A stretch of DNA of 64,000 nucleotides from Nitratireductor aquimarinus (GTDB lineage: Bacteria > Pseudomonadota > Alphaproteobacteria > Rhizobiales > Rhizobiaceae). Positions within the stretch are counted from its first letter, which is position 1. Each line of letters starts with the position of its first letter. Under the pieces are notes generated by a model. The model saw only the letters and a program-made list of their open reading frames with translations, was not told the origin of the DNA and did not search any database. The position numbers and the translations under genes were made by a program. Shown here piece by piece: positions 44,436 to 53,106 of the stretch. The stretch spans positions 1 through 64,000 of the forward strand of contig NZ_JAFKDE010000010.1 in assembly GCF_017255295.1 (NCBI RefSeq), written 5' to 3'.

Positions 44436-44527
44436 ACCGAAAAGTGGAATCCGGTTTTCGGTTACACGGATGCTCCTTCAATGATGTAGATCATTCCTTG
44501 TGCGTCCAAATGGACGCACGGCGATCC
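44436..44527. repeat. RIME-like mosaic repeat (long form)
   Basis: Contains CCGAAAAGTGGAATCCGGTTTTCGG, a middle segment, and GTGCGTCCAAATGGACGCACGGCGATCC. The two outer modules match those at 23328-23430 in the same order. It lies between the terminator of the DMGDH-like gene and the DUF1194 gene. Confidence 0.75.
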
Positions 44528-44597
44528 AGCCGAGTTGTTAGGCGACTACGCCCAATTGCCTGATTTTTGATGCCCTGTGCATGGTTTAAACTGGGGC

Positions 44598-45440
44598 ATG
44601 TCCATTTCGTCAAAGCCCCGGCGCTTCACGAATGGCGGTTTTCTGGCCGCTCTCCTGGCGCTCTCTTGTGCTCTTCTTGCGGGCAACCGGCCCGCAGATG
44701 CGCAGGAGGCCGTCGATGTCCAGCTCGTCCTCGCCGTGGATGTCTCCCTTTCCATGTCGGCGGGCGAGCTGGAGATCCAGCGGCGCGGCTATGCCGAGGC
44801 CATGACCCATGAAGACGTCATCAAGGCCATTTTGAGCGGTCTGCACGGCAAGATCGCCGTCACCTATTTCGAATGGGCGGGCAACTACTCGCAGCGGGTT
44901 GTCGTGCCCTGGACCCGCATCGCTTCCGTCGAAGACGCGGCCGGCTTCGCTGCCCGTCTCTCGTCCAATCCGCCCGGCAGCGCGCGGCGCACCTCGATTT
45001 CAGGTGCGCTCGATTTCGCCGGCGATCTTCTGGCCGAAAGCGGTTTTCGCAGCCTGCGGCGCGTGGTCGACATTTCCGGCGACGGCCCCAACAATCAGGG
45101 CGGCCCGGTCGTTCCGGCCCGCGACCGGCTGGTGGCGCTCGGCATAACCATCAATGGCCTGCCGCTCATGACAAATGGCGGGCTCACCACCCGTTTCGAT
45201 GTCGAGGATCTGGACACCTATTACCGCGAATGCGTGATTGGCGGGCCGGGTGCTTTTGTGGTGCCGGTCAATGAATGGGCGCAGTTTCCAGAGGCGATCA
45301 GGCGAAAGCTGGTTCTGGAGCTGGCCGGTGCGCCCGGCGAGCGCCCACCGGTGATCCGCGCCCGCTATCACGACATCTATGATTGCCTGATCGGCGAAAA
45401 GATGTGGCAGGACCGCTCCTGGATGTGGACCGATCCGTGA
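44598..45440 (+). CDS. DUF1194 secreted VWA-like protein
   Basis: A 280-residue protein with a signal peptide (GFLAALLALSCALLAGNRPADA) and a von Willebrand A-like fold. The MIDAS-like motif DVSLSMS follows QLVLAV near residue 47, with ISGALDFAGDLL, VVDISGDGPNNQGG and a C-terminal HDIYDCLIGEKMWQDRSW. DUF1194 members are periplasmic and of unknown function. The Met at 44598 is preferred to 44577 because it directly precedes the signal peptide. Confidence 0.83.
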   Translation: MSISSKPRRFTNGGFLAALLALSCALLAGNRPADAQEAVDVQLVLAVDVSLSMSAGELEIQRRGYAEAMTHEDVIKAILSGLHGKIAVTYFEWAGNYSQRVVVPWTRIASVEDAAGFAARLSSNPPGSARRTSISGALDFAGDLLAESGFRSLRRVVDISGDGPNNQGGPVVPARDRLVALGITINGLPLMTNGGLTTRFDVEDLDTYYRECVIGGPGAFVVPVNEWAQFPEAIRRKLVLELAGAPGERPPVIRARYHDIYDCLIGEKMWQDRSWMWTDP

Positions 45441-45446
45441 GTCGAT

Positions 45447-45932
45447 TCAGAGTCTTGCGGCGACCTCTTCCAGCTGTTCTGCACATTGGCCCCAGCCTTC
45501 GTGAAACCCCATCTTCTCATGCGCTGCGACGTCTTCGGCAGACCAGTGGAGGGCGCGGGCAATGTAGCGGGTCTTTCCTTCGCCCGCATCTTCAAGCGTC
45601 AGGATCATGGTCATGAAGGGTTTGGCCGCAGGCATCCACGCATCGGTGTAGGCGTCGGTGGTTACGATCTTCTCGCTCTCCACCACCTCAAGAAAGACGC
45701 CGGGATTGGGATATTCGTTTCCCTCCGGATCGCGCATCACGATCAGCGATTTGCCGCCGGGGCGCACATCGAGCTCGGCCCTGGCAATGGTCCATGGTTT
45801 CGGCACGAACCATTGTTTCAGGATTTCCGGATCGGTCCAGGCGCGGAAAATCTTTTCGCGCGGCGCTGCGATGATGCGCGCCAGCACCAGTTCATGTTCG
45901 GTTTCGGGCTTTACGTCGATTGTCTCGGTCAT
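45447..45932 (-). CDS. SRPBCC / AHSA1-family protein
   Basis: A 161-residue START-like protein of the activator-of-Hsp90-ATPase-1 family: LVLARIIAAPREKIFRAWTD, LKQWFVPKPWTIARAELDVRPGG and the C-terminal MGFHEGWGQCAEQLEEVAARL are diagnostic. Such proteins bind hydrophobic ligands; many sit with ArsR regulators, but none is here. ATG 45932 is chosen because GGAG lies eight bases upstream; the frame is open further upstream without conserved sequence. It converges with DUF1194 with only a 6-base gap. Confidence 0.87.
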   Translation of the reverse strand: MTETIDVKPETEHELVLARIIAAPREKIFRAWTDPEILKQWFVPKPWTIARAELDVRPGGKSLIVMRDPEGNEYPNPGVFLEVVESEKIVTTDAYTDAWMPAAKPFMTMILTLEDAGEGKTRYIARALHWSAEDVAAHEKMGFHEGWGQCAEQLEEVAARL

Positions 45933-46009
45933 CGCTGTGTCTCCTGCTTCTGATGTTCGAGAAACGAATGAGAGCGGCCCGATCCGACACGCCCGGCGGA
46001 TTTTTTCGC

Positions 46010-47008
46010 TCAGGCGACCAGAAGCTGCTTTCGGTCGGCGCGCTCCTGCTGCGGCGAGCGCGCGTAGAGTTCGCGGTAGCATTTGGAGAAATGCGATGCC
46101 GAGACGAAGCCGCAGGCGACCGCCACCTCCACCACCGGCAGGGAAGACTGGATGAGGAGATGCCGCGCGCGGTCGAGCCGGATTTCGAGATAATAGCGCG
46201 CCGGGGAGCGTCCCATCTCCTGCCGGAAAAGCCGCTCGATCTGGCGGCGGGAAAGCCCGACAGTCTCCGCCACCTGCACCAGCGAAAGCGGCTCGGAGAG
46301 ATTGGCCTCCATCAGTTCGATAATGGTCAGAACCTTCGAGTTCTGAACGCCGAGCCGGGCTCTCAGCGGCAGGCGCTGGCGGTCGGAGGGGCTGCGCACC
46401 CGGTCGGTAAGTAACTGCTCGCAGACGCGGTTGATCAGGTTTTCGTCAAAATCCTCGCCGATCAGCTTGAGCATCATGTCCATGGCGGCGGTGCCGCCGG
46501 CGCAGGTGTAGATGTTCGCTTCGGTCTCGAACAGATCCGCATAGACATTGGCGCGCGGGAACTTTTCTGCAAAGCCCGGCAGGTTTTCCCAATGGATCGC
46601 GCAGCGCCTGTCGGTCAGAAGGCCGGCGCTGGCGAGCACATGGGCGGCCGTGCAAAGCCCGCCTAGGGTCACACCGCGATTGTATTCCTCGCGCAGCCAG
46701 GCAAACACGGTCTTGTCGCTGTAATCCTCGACATTGAGGCCGCTGCACACGATCACCATCGAGGGGCGTTCATGGCCGGTCATCATCCGCCGTTCATCGG
46801 CCAATGATGAGCTGACGGCCACTTCAACACCGTTCGATGCGCGCACCGGCAGGCCATCTGCACTCGCCAGCCGCCATTGATAGGCCTCATAGCCGGCCAT
46901 GCGGTTGGCGGCGCGCAACGGCTCAAGCGCCGCGGCAAACGCCATCATGGTGAAGTCGGGGATCAGAAAGAAAACGATGGACCGCTTGCAGCTATGCTCT
47001 TCCGCCAT
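46010..47008 (-). CDS. GlxA-family AraC-type transcriptional regulator
   Basis: A 332-residue regulator with an N-terminal DJ-1/PfpI amidotransferase-like domain (IVFFLIPDFTMMAFAAALEPLRAAN; GVTLGGLCTAAHVLASAGLL, Cys in the nucleophile-elbow region) and a C-terminal AraC HTH (EPLSLVQVAETVGLSRRQIE ... VVEVAVACGFVSASHFSKCY). This architecture includes GbdR, CdhR and SouR, which sense glycine betaine, carnitine and sarcosine catabolism in pseudomonads. Here it lies between DMGDH-like and corrinoid methyltransferase genes. GGGAGG five bases upstream fixes the start at 47008. Confidence 0.9.
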   Translation of the reverse strand: MAEEHSCKRSIVFFLIPDFTMMAFAAALEPLRAANRMAGYEAYQWRLASADGLPVRASNGVEVAVSSSLADERRMMTGHERPSMVIVCSGLNVEDYSDKTVFAWLREEYNRGVTLGGLCTAAHVLASAGLLTDRRCAIHWENLPGFAEKFPRANVYADLFETEANIYTCAGGTAAMDMMLKLIGEDFDENLINRVCEQLLTDRVRSPSDRQRLPLRARLGVQNSKVLTIIELMEANLSEPLSLVQVAETVGLSRRQIERLFRQEMGRSPARYYLEIRLDRARHLLIQSSLPVVEVAVACGFVSASHFSKCYRELYARSPQQERADRKQLLVA

Positions 47009-47169
47009 ATTGCCTCCCGATCGCGCATGATGCTCTCTCCTCATCATGCTGCTGTCGTCAAAGCGTCATCAGGAAAAGGGTTTTCTGTCAATGCGGCAGG
47101 CGCGGGCAGTCCCAGCTTTATGTACGCCCAACCCAACTGTTTCGTGGCGAATTCTTAAACGGTAGAACG

Positions 47170-47202
47170 AAAAAGCCACCGTTCCGCGTGTCGGACGGTG
47201 GC
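47170..47202 (-). terminator. Rho-independent terminator of the small Arg-rich gene
   Basis: GCCACCGT (47175-47182) pairs with ACGGTGGC (47195-47202); on the minus strand it is followed by TTTTTCG. It lies 34 bases beyond the stop of the small minus-strand frame at 47236-47376. Confidence 0.7.
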
Positions 47203-47235
47203 TCTGAGACGGATGGGGTAACCGGGCCGGAGAAC

Positions 47236-47376
47236 TCAGTTCACCAGAAATCCGAAACGCGCGCCGGCCAGCGCGCCGGTTTCGCCGGGCATGGTCCTGC
47301 CAAGCCGCTGGCGTGCGAAAACCGTGTTCGGATTGGAAACCCGCCTGCGGCGGAAAATGCGTGCGAAAAGCTTCAT
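47236..47376 (-). CDS. Possible small basic protein (46 residues)
   Basis: A 46-residue frame starting MKLFARIFRRRRVSNPNTVF and ending GARFGFLVN, with a very basic N-terminal third. It is supported by GGAG six bases before the ATG and by a good minus-strand terminator 34 bases after the stop. I do not recognise a family. The same frame is open further upstream, but the ribosome-binding site favours this start. Confidence 0.5.
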   Translation of the reverse strand: MKLFARIFRRRRVSNPNTVFARQRLGRTMPGETGALAGARFGFLVN

Positions 47377-47577
47377 CCTGCGCTCCATGGAAACAGCAAT
47401 ATCGAAAGGACAGTCGGCTCTCACCGGGCGCCTTCCATGCGTGATGGAATGGGGTCGCTCGTTGGATGGCGGAAAACTAACCGCTGCGCGGGCGCTGTTG
47501 CATGGGAAATGCGAAGCGCTCCGCCGGGAAAACGACATTTCCGGCGAAATCGTGGTGTTTTCAGCGCCACCGGAGAC

Positions 47578-47610
47578 AAAAAAGACCCCGGTGGTTTGGC
47601 CGGGGTCTTT
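47578..47610 (-). terminator. Rho-independent terminator of the DUF1127 unit
   Basis: AAAGACCCCGG (47581-47591) pairs perfectly over 11 bases with CCGGGGTCTTT (47600-47610); the minus strand then reads TTTTTTG. It lies about 58 bases past the stop of the 44-residue gene at 47668-47802. Confidence 0.85.
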
Positions 47611-47667
47611 CAATGCAGGGATGGTCTGGCTGCGGGTGCAACTAAGCGCGTGGCGGATTTGGCCATC

Positions 47668-47802
47668 TCAGTCCGCGTGTCTGGTCGACGACGCGTTCTT
47701 CTTCTCCGTTGGACGGAGGCCGTATTTTGCATGATGCGTCATTGCGTCGAATTCAATCGCGAAATCACGCACCGCTTTGAGGGCTTTTCCCAGCGATATC
47801 AT
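47668..47802 (-). CDS. Small protein (44 residues) downstream of DUF1127
   Basis: Translated directly: MISLGKALKAVRDFAIEFDA, then MTHHAKYGLRPTEKKN and a Ser/Thr/His tail ending HAD. AGGAG lies eight bases before the ATG and a perfect terminator follows, so it behaves as a real gene. It lies 30 bases after the DUF1127 stop on the same strand. The N-terminal half could form an amphipathic helix. I do not recognise a named family; DUF1127-linked small proteins are common in Hyphomicrobiales. Confidence 0.65.
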   Translation of the reverse strand: MISLGKALKAVRDFAIEFDAMTHHAKYGLRPTEKKNASSTRHAD

Positions 47803-47832
47803 TGAACGCACTCCTGTTTGATGCCCCGTTGT

Positions 47833-48015
47833 TCAGAGCCGCGAGATGCCGCGGTTGTCCTGACCATCCGATTGAAGGCCCGTATACTGGCTGGGCCAGC
47901 CGATATCCTTGCGGATCTCTGCCGGCAATGTGCCGATCAGACGCTCGGTGCGGCGGCGGTTGAGGGCTGTGCGGTAGTGACGGACAAAATGATTGACGCG
48001 TGTGAAAACAGACAT
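47833..48015 (-). CDS. DUF1127 small protein
   Basis: A 60-residue protein, MSVFTRVNHFVRHYRTALNR then RRTERLIGTLPAEIRKDIGWP, matching the Arg-rich YjiS-like DUF1127 motif. Small DUF1127 proteins in Agrobacterium and Brucella affect RNA turnover, phosphate uptake or stress response. AAAGGAG (six-base spacing) precedes ATG 48015. It is divergent from a LysR regulator and heads a two-gene unit with the 44-residue protein. Confidence 0.87.
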   Translation of the reverse strand: MSVFTRVNHFVRHYRTALNRRRTERLIGTLPAEIRKDIGWPSQYTGLQSDGQDNRGISRL

Positions 48016-48143
48016 CGTCTTCTCCTTTGGTTGGCTTTCGCCTCTCGTCGTTGCCTGACGCTGTTGACTATGCCGCAAGGTTGATGTTCAATCAAACACA
48101 ATCGAATGATGCTTTCGTTCAAAGTTATTGAATGGAGAACGCC

Positions 48144-49043
48144 ATGAACGCTCCCGTCAATCATCCCGTTCCCTTATTGGAGCTGGACGTTCTGCGAACC
48201 TTCGTCGCGATTGCGGAAACGGGCAGTTTCACTGCGGCGTCCAACGCCGTCTTCCGCACGCCATCGGCGGTTTCGATGCAGATCAAGAAGCTTGAGGAGA
48301 TGCTCGGGCGCTCGGTCTTCGTGCGTGACGCGCGTTCGGTATCGCTCACCTCCGACGGCGAGTTATTATTAAGCTACGCCAGAAGGCTCCTGGCGTTAAA
48401 CCGTGAAGCCGTCTCGAAATTCGTCATGCCCGACATCAGCGGCATCGTACGATTAGGATCGCCGGACGATTACGGCGAACGCATCCTGCCAAACGTTCTG
48501 AAACGTTTTGCAGAAACCCATCCTGCCATTGCCGTCGACGTGGTCATCGACCAGAGCTTCAATCTGCGCAAGCGCATGGCCAACCGGCAACTTGATCTCA
48601 CCCTTCTCACATGCACGGACGACTCCGCTGAAAACGGCGTGCAGATCGTCTACACCGAGCCCATCGTCTGGGCCGGCGCAAAGGGCGGAAGCGCCCATCT
48701 GCGCGAACCCTTGCCGCTCTCCATCTGGGAAGAGGGTTGCGCCTGGCGCGCCGGCGCGCTGAAGGCCATGGAAAAAGACGGCCGCGATTATCGCATCGCC
48801 TATATGAGCGCCCATACGGCAGGCCAGCGCGCCGCCATCCTTTCCGATCTCGCCATCGCGCCGCTTCCCAAATCCTTCCTGCACGGAGATCTGGTGGAAC
48901 TGGGCGTCAAGGACGGGCTGCCGAAACTTGGCAATTATCACATCGGCATGGTCGTCGCGCCCGACGCTTCCGCGCCGGTAAAGGCCGCAGCCGACCACAT
49001 CCGCTCCACCTTCGATGCCTTCGTGGAGGACAATCGGGCCTGA
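48144..49043 (+). CDS. LysR-family transcriptional regulator (VtlR-like)
   Basis: A 299-residue LysR protein with N-terminal winged HTH (LDVLRTFVAIAETGSFTAAS ... RTPSAVSMQIKKLEEMLGRSVF) and a substrate-binding domain. The pattern PSAVSMQIKKLEEMLGRSVFVRD and the divergent DUF1127 gene recall VtlR-type regulators of Brucella and Agrobacterium, which activate small DUF1127 genes and AbcR-type sRNAs. That equivalence is inference. GGAG with six-base spacing supports ATG 48144 rather than 48132. Confidence 0.87.
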   Translation: MNAPVNHPVPLLELDVLRTFVAIAETGSFTAASNAVFRTPSAVSMQIKKLEEMLGRSVFVRDARSVSLTSDGELLLSYARRLLALNREAVSKFVMPDISGIVRLGSPDDYGERILPNVLKRFAETHPAIAVDVVIDQSFNLRKRMANRQLDLTLLTCTDDSAENGVQIVYTEPIVWAGAKGGSAHLREPLPLSIWEEGCAWRAGALKAMEKDGRDYRIAYMSAHTAGQRAAILSDLAIAPLPKSFLHGDLVELGVKDGLPKLGNYHIGMVVAPDASAPVKAAADHIRSTFDAFVEDNRA

Positions 49044-49063
49044 ACACGGGGAGGCCATATACG

Positions 49064-49969
49064 ATGCGTTCGGATGATCGGCCGCAGCTTGCCGGCATTG
49101 CGCTCTCCAGCCCCGACAAGGCGCTGTTTGGTGAGGCCGGCATCAGCAAGCTGGATCTGGCGCGCCATTATGAACGTGTCGCAGGACGCATGCTCCCGCA
49201 TGTTGAAAAGCGCCTCGTCAGCCTCGTGCGCTGCCCGGACGGGCAGGGCAGCCCCTGTTTTTTCCAGCGCCATGGCGGCAAGGGCTTTCCCGAAGCGGTC
49301 GGGCGCATGGAGATCACCGAGAAGAGCGGCGAGCGCGACGACTATCTCCACATTGACGATCTCGCCGGAATCATCGCCGCCGTGCAGATGAACACGCTGG
49401 AGTTCCATATCTGGGGATCGCGCATCGACCGTCTCGACGCGCCGGACCGGCTGGTTTTCGATCTCGACCCGGATGAGGAACTGGATTTCGCTGCCGTTCG
49501 CAGCGCCGCCTTCGCCGTGCGCACGCGGCTTTCCGATCTCGGCCTTGAAAGTCAGCCGCTCCTGACCGGCGGCAAGGGCATTCACGTGGTCGCGCCGCTG
49601 GAGCGCCGGCGCGAATGGCCCGATGTGAAGGCCTTTGCACGTGGCGTCGCGCGCAAACTGTCAAAGGACGAGCCGGATCGCTTTCTGGCGGAAGCCTCCA
49701 AAGAGAAACGGACAGGGCGGGTCTTTGTCGACTGGCTGCGCAATGAGCGCGCCGCAACCGCCATCGCACCCTATTCGACAAGGGCCAGACCCGGCGCGCC
49801 GGTGGCGACGCCCGTTTCATGGGCGGAACTGAAAAGCATCGAAGCCGCAAACGCCTTTACGCTTGCCGACATGGCAGAACGCCTCTCCGGGCCTGATCCC
49901 TGGGCTGAAAGCGCCCGCTGGCGTCAGTCCATCACTGCGGACATGCTCAGCGCGGTTGACGCCGGCTGA
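49064..49969 (+). CDS. Stand-alone LigD-type DNA polymerase/primase domain protein
   Basis: A 301-residue archaeo-eukaryotic primase-like polymerase domain as in bacterial LigD. Visible motifs are RLVSLVRCPDGQGSPCFFQRH, DRLVFDLDPDEELDF (catalytic Asp pair), LLTGGKGIHVVAPL and GRVFVDWLRNERAATAIAPYS. It would fill gaps and add nucleotides in non-homologous end joining. No ligase, nuclease domain or Ku gene is in the window. GGGGAGG 9 bases upstream fixes the start. The frame stays open into the LysR gene upstream, which is a shadow. Confidence 0.9.
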   Translation: MRSDDRPQLAGIALSSPDKALFGEAGISKLDLARHYERVAGRMLPHVEKRLVSLVRCPDGQGSPCFFQRHGGKGFPEAVGRMEITEKSGERDDYLHIDDLAGIIAAVQMNTLEFHIWGSRIDRLDAPDRLVFDLDPDEELDFAAVRSAAFAVRTRLSDLGLESQPLLTGGKGIHVVAPLERRREWPDVKAFARGVARKLSKDEPDRFLAEASKEKRTGRVFVDWLRNERAATAIAPYSTRARPGAPVATPVSWAELKSIEAANAFTLADMAERLSGPDPWAESARWRQSITADMLSAVDAG

Positions 49970-49972
49970 TAC

Positions 49973-52027
49973 TCAGTCGCGCCGCCGCCGCGCCGCGCGT
50001 TCTTCGCGTGAGCGTCTGCGCGGGCGCGCTTCGCCATCGCCGTTTTGCGCATCCGCCAGCTGTCGTGGCGGCAGAGTCACCCGTTCGGCCAGCCTGGGAA
50101 AGGCGTCGATCTTGTTGGGCAGCGCCATGGCGTGCACGAAATGCTCCTGGAACTTCGGCTCCAGCGCCGTCTCGATCTTTTCGATGCGCTGCACCGTCTC
50201 CTCGATTTCGCGCCGGTGGTCGCGGTTCAAAAGCGCCATGCGCGCGCCGGTGCCCGCAGCATTGCCCACCGCTGAAACCCGGTCGGGATCGCAATCGGGA
50301 ATGAGCCCCAGCACCATGGCGTAAAGCGGATCGATGAAGGAGCCGAATGCGCCGGCGAAACGGATCGTGTCCACCGTCGCCACCGCCTGCTTTTCCATCA
50401 AAAGCCTGATGCCTGCATAGAGTGCGGCCTTGGCGAGCTGGATCGCCCGCACATCGTTCTGGGTCACGGTCAGGCGCGGGCCGCTCTCCTTCAGAACGTA
50501 GGAGAAGGTGCGTCCCTCGGCGATGATGCGCGGGTTCGTCTCTGCCAGTGCTCCGTTCACCACGCCATCTTCCGAGATGATGCCGCTCAGATACATCTCC
50601 GCAATCACCTCGATGATGCCCGAACCGCAAATGCCGGTCACGCCGGTTTCGCCCAGCGCTTCGGCAAAGCCGGGCTCGTCCGACCAGAGATCGCAGCCGA
50701 TCACGCGATAGCGCGGAGCGAGTGTTTCGCGGTCGATGCGCACCCGCTCGATGGCGCCGGGGGCGGCGCGCTGGCCGGCGGAAATCTCGGCGCCCTCGAA
50801 GGCAGGGCCTGTCGGCGAGGAGGCAGCCACCACGCGCGCCCGGTTGCCAAGCACGATCTCCGCATTGGTGCCCACATCGACAATCAGCATCATCTCGTCC
50901 TGCCGGTGCGGACCTTCTGCCAGCGTCACGGCAGAAGCGTCCGCGCCCACATGGCCGGCGATGCAGGGCAGGAGATAGGTTCGCGCACCGGGGTTGAGCT
51001 TCAGCCTGAGATCGTCGGCCTTGAGCTTCACCGCGCCCGACACGGCCAGCGCGAAGGGCGCGCCGCCCAGCTCCGTCGGGTCGATCCCCAGAAACAGGTG
51101 GTGCATGATGGGGTTGGCGACGAACACCGCATCGAGAATGTCATGCCGTTCGATGCCGCCATCGTCCGCCACTTTCTGCACCAGTTTCGAGATTTCCTGC
51201 CGCACGGCGCGCGTCATGGCCTCGCGCCCGTCCGGGTTCATCATCACATAGGAAACCCGGCTCATCAGGTCTTCGCCAAACCGGATCTGCGGGTTCGACG
51301 CTCCGGCAGACGCCACCACGCGGCCCGACAGAAGCGAGACGAGATGCATGGCGATGGTCGTGGAGCCGATGTCGCAGGCAAGCCCATAGGCTTCGTTCTT
51401 CAGTCCCGGCCACAGAGCCACCAGCCTTGGAATGTCGTCTTCGGCATCCTGATGCACGGCTGCGGTGACCGCCCACTGGCCGGCGCGCAGTATGCCCTGA
51501 ACCTGCGCCAGCAGGTGTGCATCCACTTCCATGCGCCCAAAGCCCCAGTCCTTCTGGAGCGCTGCCTTCAGCCGGTCGAGGTCTCCGAGCGGTCGGTGCA
51601 TGTCGGGTTCTTCCACCTCGACATAACAAAGGTGCATCGCCGGGCGACGCTCGATGATGCGGGTGTCGGCGTCCTTGCGCACCACCTGCGCATTGATGAC
51701 GGCATCCTGCGGCACGTCGATGACGAGATCGCCCTCGACTGTTGCCGAACAGGAGAGGCGGCGTCCCGCCGGCATGGCGCGTTTCTCCGCATAGCGCGCC
51801 TCGCGCGGGCCAACCTTCGAGATGTGCTCCTCGGAGGACGTGATCCTGTGCTTTGCGAATTGGCCTTCCTGAACCTCGATCTGGCATCGCCCGCAGGTCG
51901 CCCGCCCGCCGCACACGCTCTCCACATAGACGCCAAGCTGTCGCGCCGCGTCCAGAATTGTCGTGCCTTTGGGAAAGCGCCCGCGCTTGCCCGACGGCAT
52001 GAAGAGCACGAGCGGGTCGTCGCTCAT
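49973..52027 (-). CDS. RACo-type reductive activator of corrinoid protein (ferredoxin-ASKHA fusion)
   Basis: About 684 residues. The N-terminal 2Fe-2S ferredoxin domain has Cys39, Cys45, Cys48 (VCGGRATCGRC) and Cys93 (RRLSCSA). The remainder is a RACo middle and ASKHA-fold ATPase (LACDIGSTTIAMHLVSLLSG; MMLIVDVGTNAEIVLGNRA; GICGSGIIEVIAEMYLSG). It uses ATP and a low-potential electron to return inactive Co(II) corrinoid to Co(I). The last ~25 residues are an Arg-rich tail ending RPRRRSREERAARRRRD, not needed in known homologues. ATG 52027 has GGGGA six bases upstream. Last gene of the corrinoid gene group. Confidence 0.92.
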   Translation of the reverse strand: MSDDPLVLFMPSGKRGRFPKGTTILDAARQLGVYVESVCGGRATCGRCQIEVQEGQFAKHRITSSEEHISKVGPREARYAEKRAMPAGRRLSCSATVEGDLVIDVPQDAVINAQVVRKDADTRIIERRPAMHLCYVEVEEPDMHRPLGDLDRLKAALQKDWGFGRMEVDAHLLAQVQGILRAGQWAVTAAVHQDAEDDIPRLVALWPGLKNEAYGLACDIGSTTIAMHLVSLLSGRVVASAGASNPQIRFGEDLMSRVSYVMMNPDGREAMTRAVRQEISKLVQKVADDGGIERHDILDAVFVANPIMHHLFLGIDPTELGGAPFALAVSGAVKLKADDLRLKLNPGARTYLLPCIAGHVGADASAVTLAEGPHRQDEMMLIVDVGTNAEIVLGNRARVVAASSPTGPAFEGAEISAGQRAAPGAIERVRIDRETLAPRYRVIGCDLWSDEPGFAEALGETGVTGICGSGIIEVIAEMYLSGIISEDGVVNGALAETNPRIIAEGRTFSYVLKESGPRLTVTQNDVRAIQLAKAALYAGIRLLMEKQAVATVDTIRFAGAFGSFIDPLYAMVLGLIPDCDPDRVSAVGNAAGTGARMALLNRDHRREIEETVQRIEKIETALEPKFQEHFVHAMALPNKIDAFPRLAERVTLPPRQLADAQNGDGEARPRRRSREERAARRRRD

Positions 52028-52099
52028 GGCCATCCCCGCATGCCGGGAGCCTGTATCATGTCCGATGCCCTTATGCATGTCGGTATGTCCAAGGTTATC

Positions 52100-53053
52100 T
52101 TACTCCCGCGCGCGGCGCGCATCGCGTCCGCCGCGCCGCCGCCCGCTGCCCGAGGCAGGTGCTGCAGCGGGGGGCGCTGCTCCAGCCGCGGCTGGCTGAT
52201 GGTCGCGATAGGTCATGATCCAGCGGGAGCAGTTGGGGTCCGTGCCGTTCAGCACATTGGCCGCGCGCACCATCTCCATTTCCTGCGGGCGGCAGGGGTT
52301 CATGATGGCGCTCGTCATGCCGGCCCCGATCACCATCGGAATGAAACCGGCATTGATGCCGTGCCTGTGCGGCAGTCCGAACGAGATGTTGGAAAGCCCG
52401 CAGGTGGTGTTCACCTTCAATTCCTCGCGCAGCCGCCTGAGCAGCCGGAACACCTGCTGGCCGGCCGTGCCCATGGCGCCGATCGGCATCACCAGCGGAT
52501 CGACCACGATGTCATGCGCGGGAATGCCGAAATCGGCGGCGCGCTGGACGATCTTCTTCGCCACTTCGAAGCGCACATCGGGATCTTCCGAAATGCCGGT
52601 TTCGTCATTGGAAATGGCGACCACCGGCACATCGTACTTCTTGATCAGCGGCAGGATGGCTTCCAGCTTCTCTTCTTCGCCGGTCACCGAATTCACCAGC
52701 GGACGCCCCCTGGCAGCCTTCAACCCGGCCTCGATGGCGGCGGAAACGGAAGAGTCGATGGAGAGCGGCACGTCCACCAGCTCCTGCACGATCTCCAGGG
52801 TTTGCACCAGAAGGCCGGGTTCGGTGGCGTTGGGATCGACCGCCGTCACACCGGCATTCACGTCCAGCATGGTTGCACCGGCCGCAACTTGCGCCAGCGC
52901 ATCATTCTTCACCGTCTCGAAATTGCCTGCGACCATCTCTGCGGCGAGCTTCTTGCGCCCGGTCGGGTTGATGCGCTCGCCGATCACGCAAAAGGGCTGG
53001 TCGAAGCCGATCACGACTTCCTTTGTGGCAGAGGCGACGATGGTTCGGGTCAT
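52100..53053 (-). CDS. Methyl-THF:corrinoid methyltransferase-like protein (pterin-binding)
   Basis: A 317-residue TIM-barrel protein of the dihydropteroate synthase/MeTr family: CVIGERINPTGRKKLAAEM, GATMLDVNAGVTAVDP, PLSIDSSVSAAIEAGL, VAISNDETG, NTTCGLSNISFGLP. It would transfer a methyl group between corrinoid and THF. It has no DHPS-type context. The last ~38 residues are a low-complexity Ala/Pro then Arg tail ending SGRRRGGRDARRARE, beyond the usual barrel. It lies between RACo and MetF on the same strand. Confidence 0.9.
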   Translation of the reverse strand: MTRTIVASATKEVVIGFDQPFCVIGERINPTGRKKLAAEMVAGNFETVKNDALAQVAAGATMLDVNAGVTAVDPNATEPGLLVQTLEIVQELVDVPLSIDSSVSAAIEAGLKAARGRPLVNSVTGEEEKLEAILPLIKKYDVPVVAISNDETGISEDPDVRFEVAKKIVQRAADFGIPAHDIVVDPLVMPIGAMGTAGQQVFRLLRRLREELKVNTTCGLSNISFGLPHRHGINAGFIPMVIGAGMTSAIMNPCRPQEMEMVRAANVLNGTDPNCSRWIMTYRDHQPAAAGAAPPAAAPASGSGRRRGGRDARRARE

Positions 53054-53106
53054 TCACTGTCCTCCTGGGAGACATGAAACGCGCTTCATGTCGCTGATCG
53101 ATGATC

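Noticed and set aside
50906-53077. 723-codon plus-strand frame across the RACo and MeTr genes
   Set aside because: Both minus-strand genes have intact cofactor motifs; this frame spans two genes and has no domain signature.
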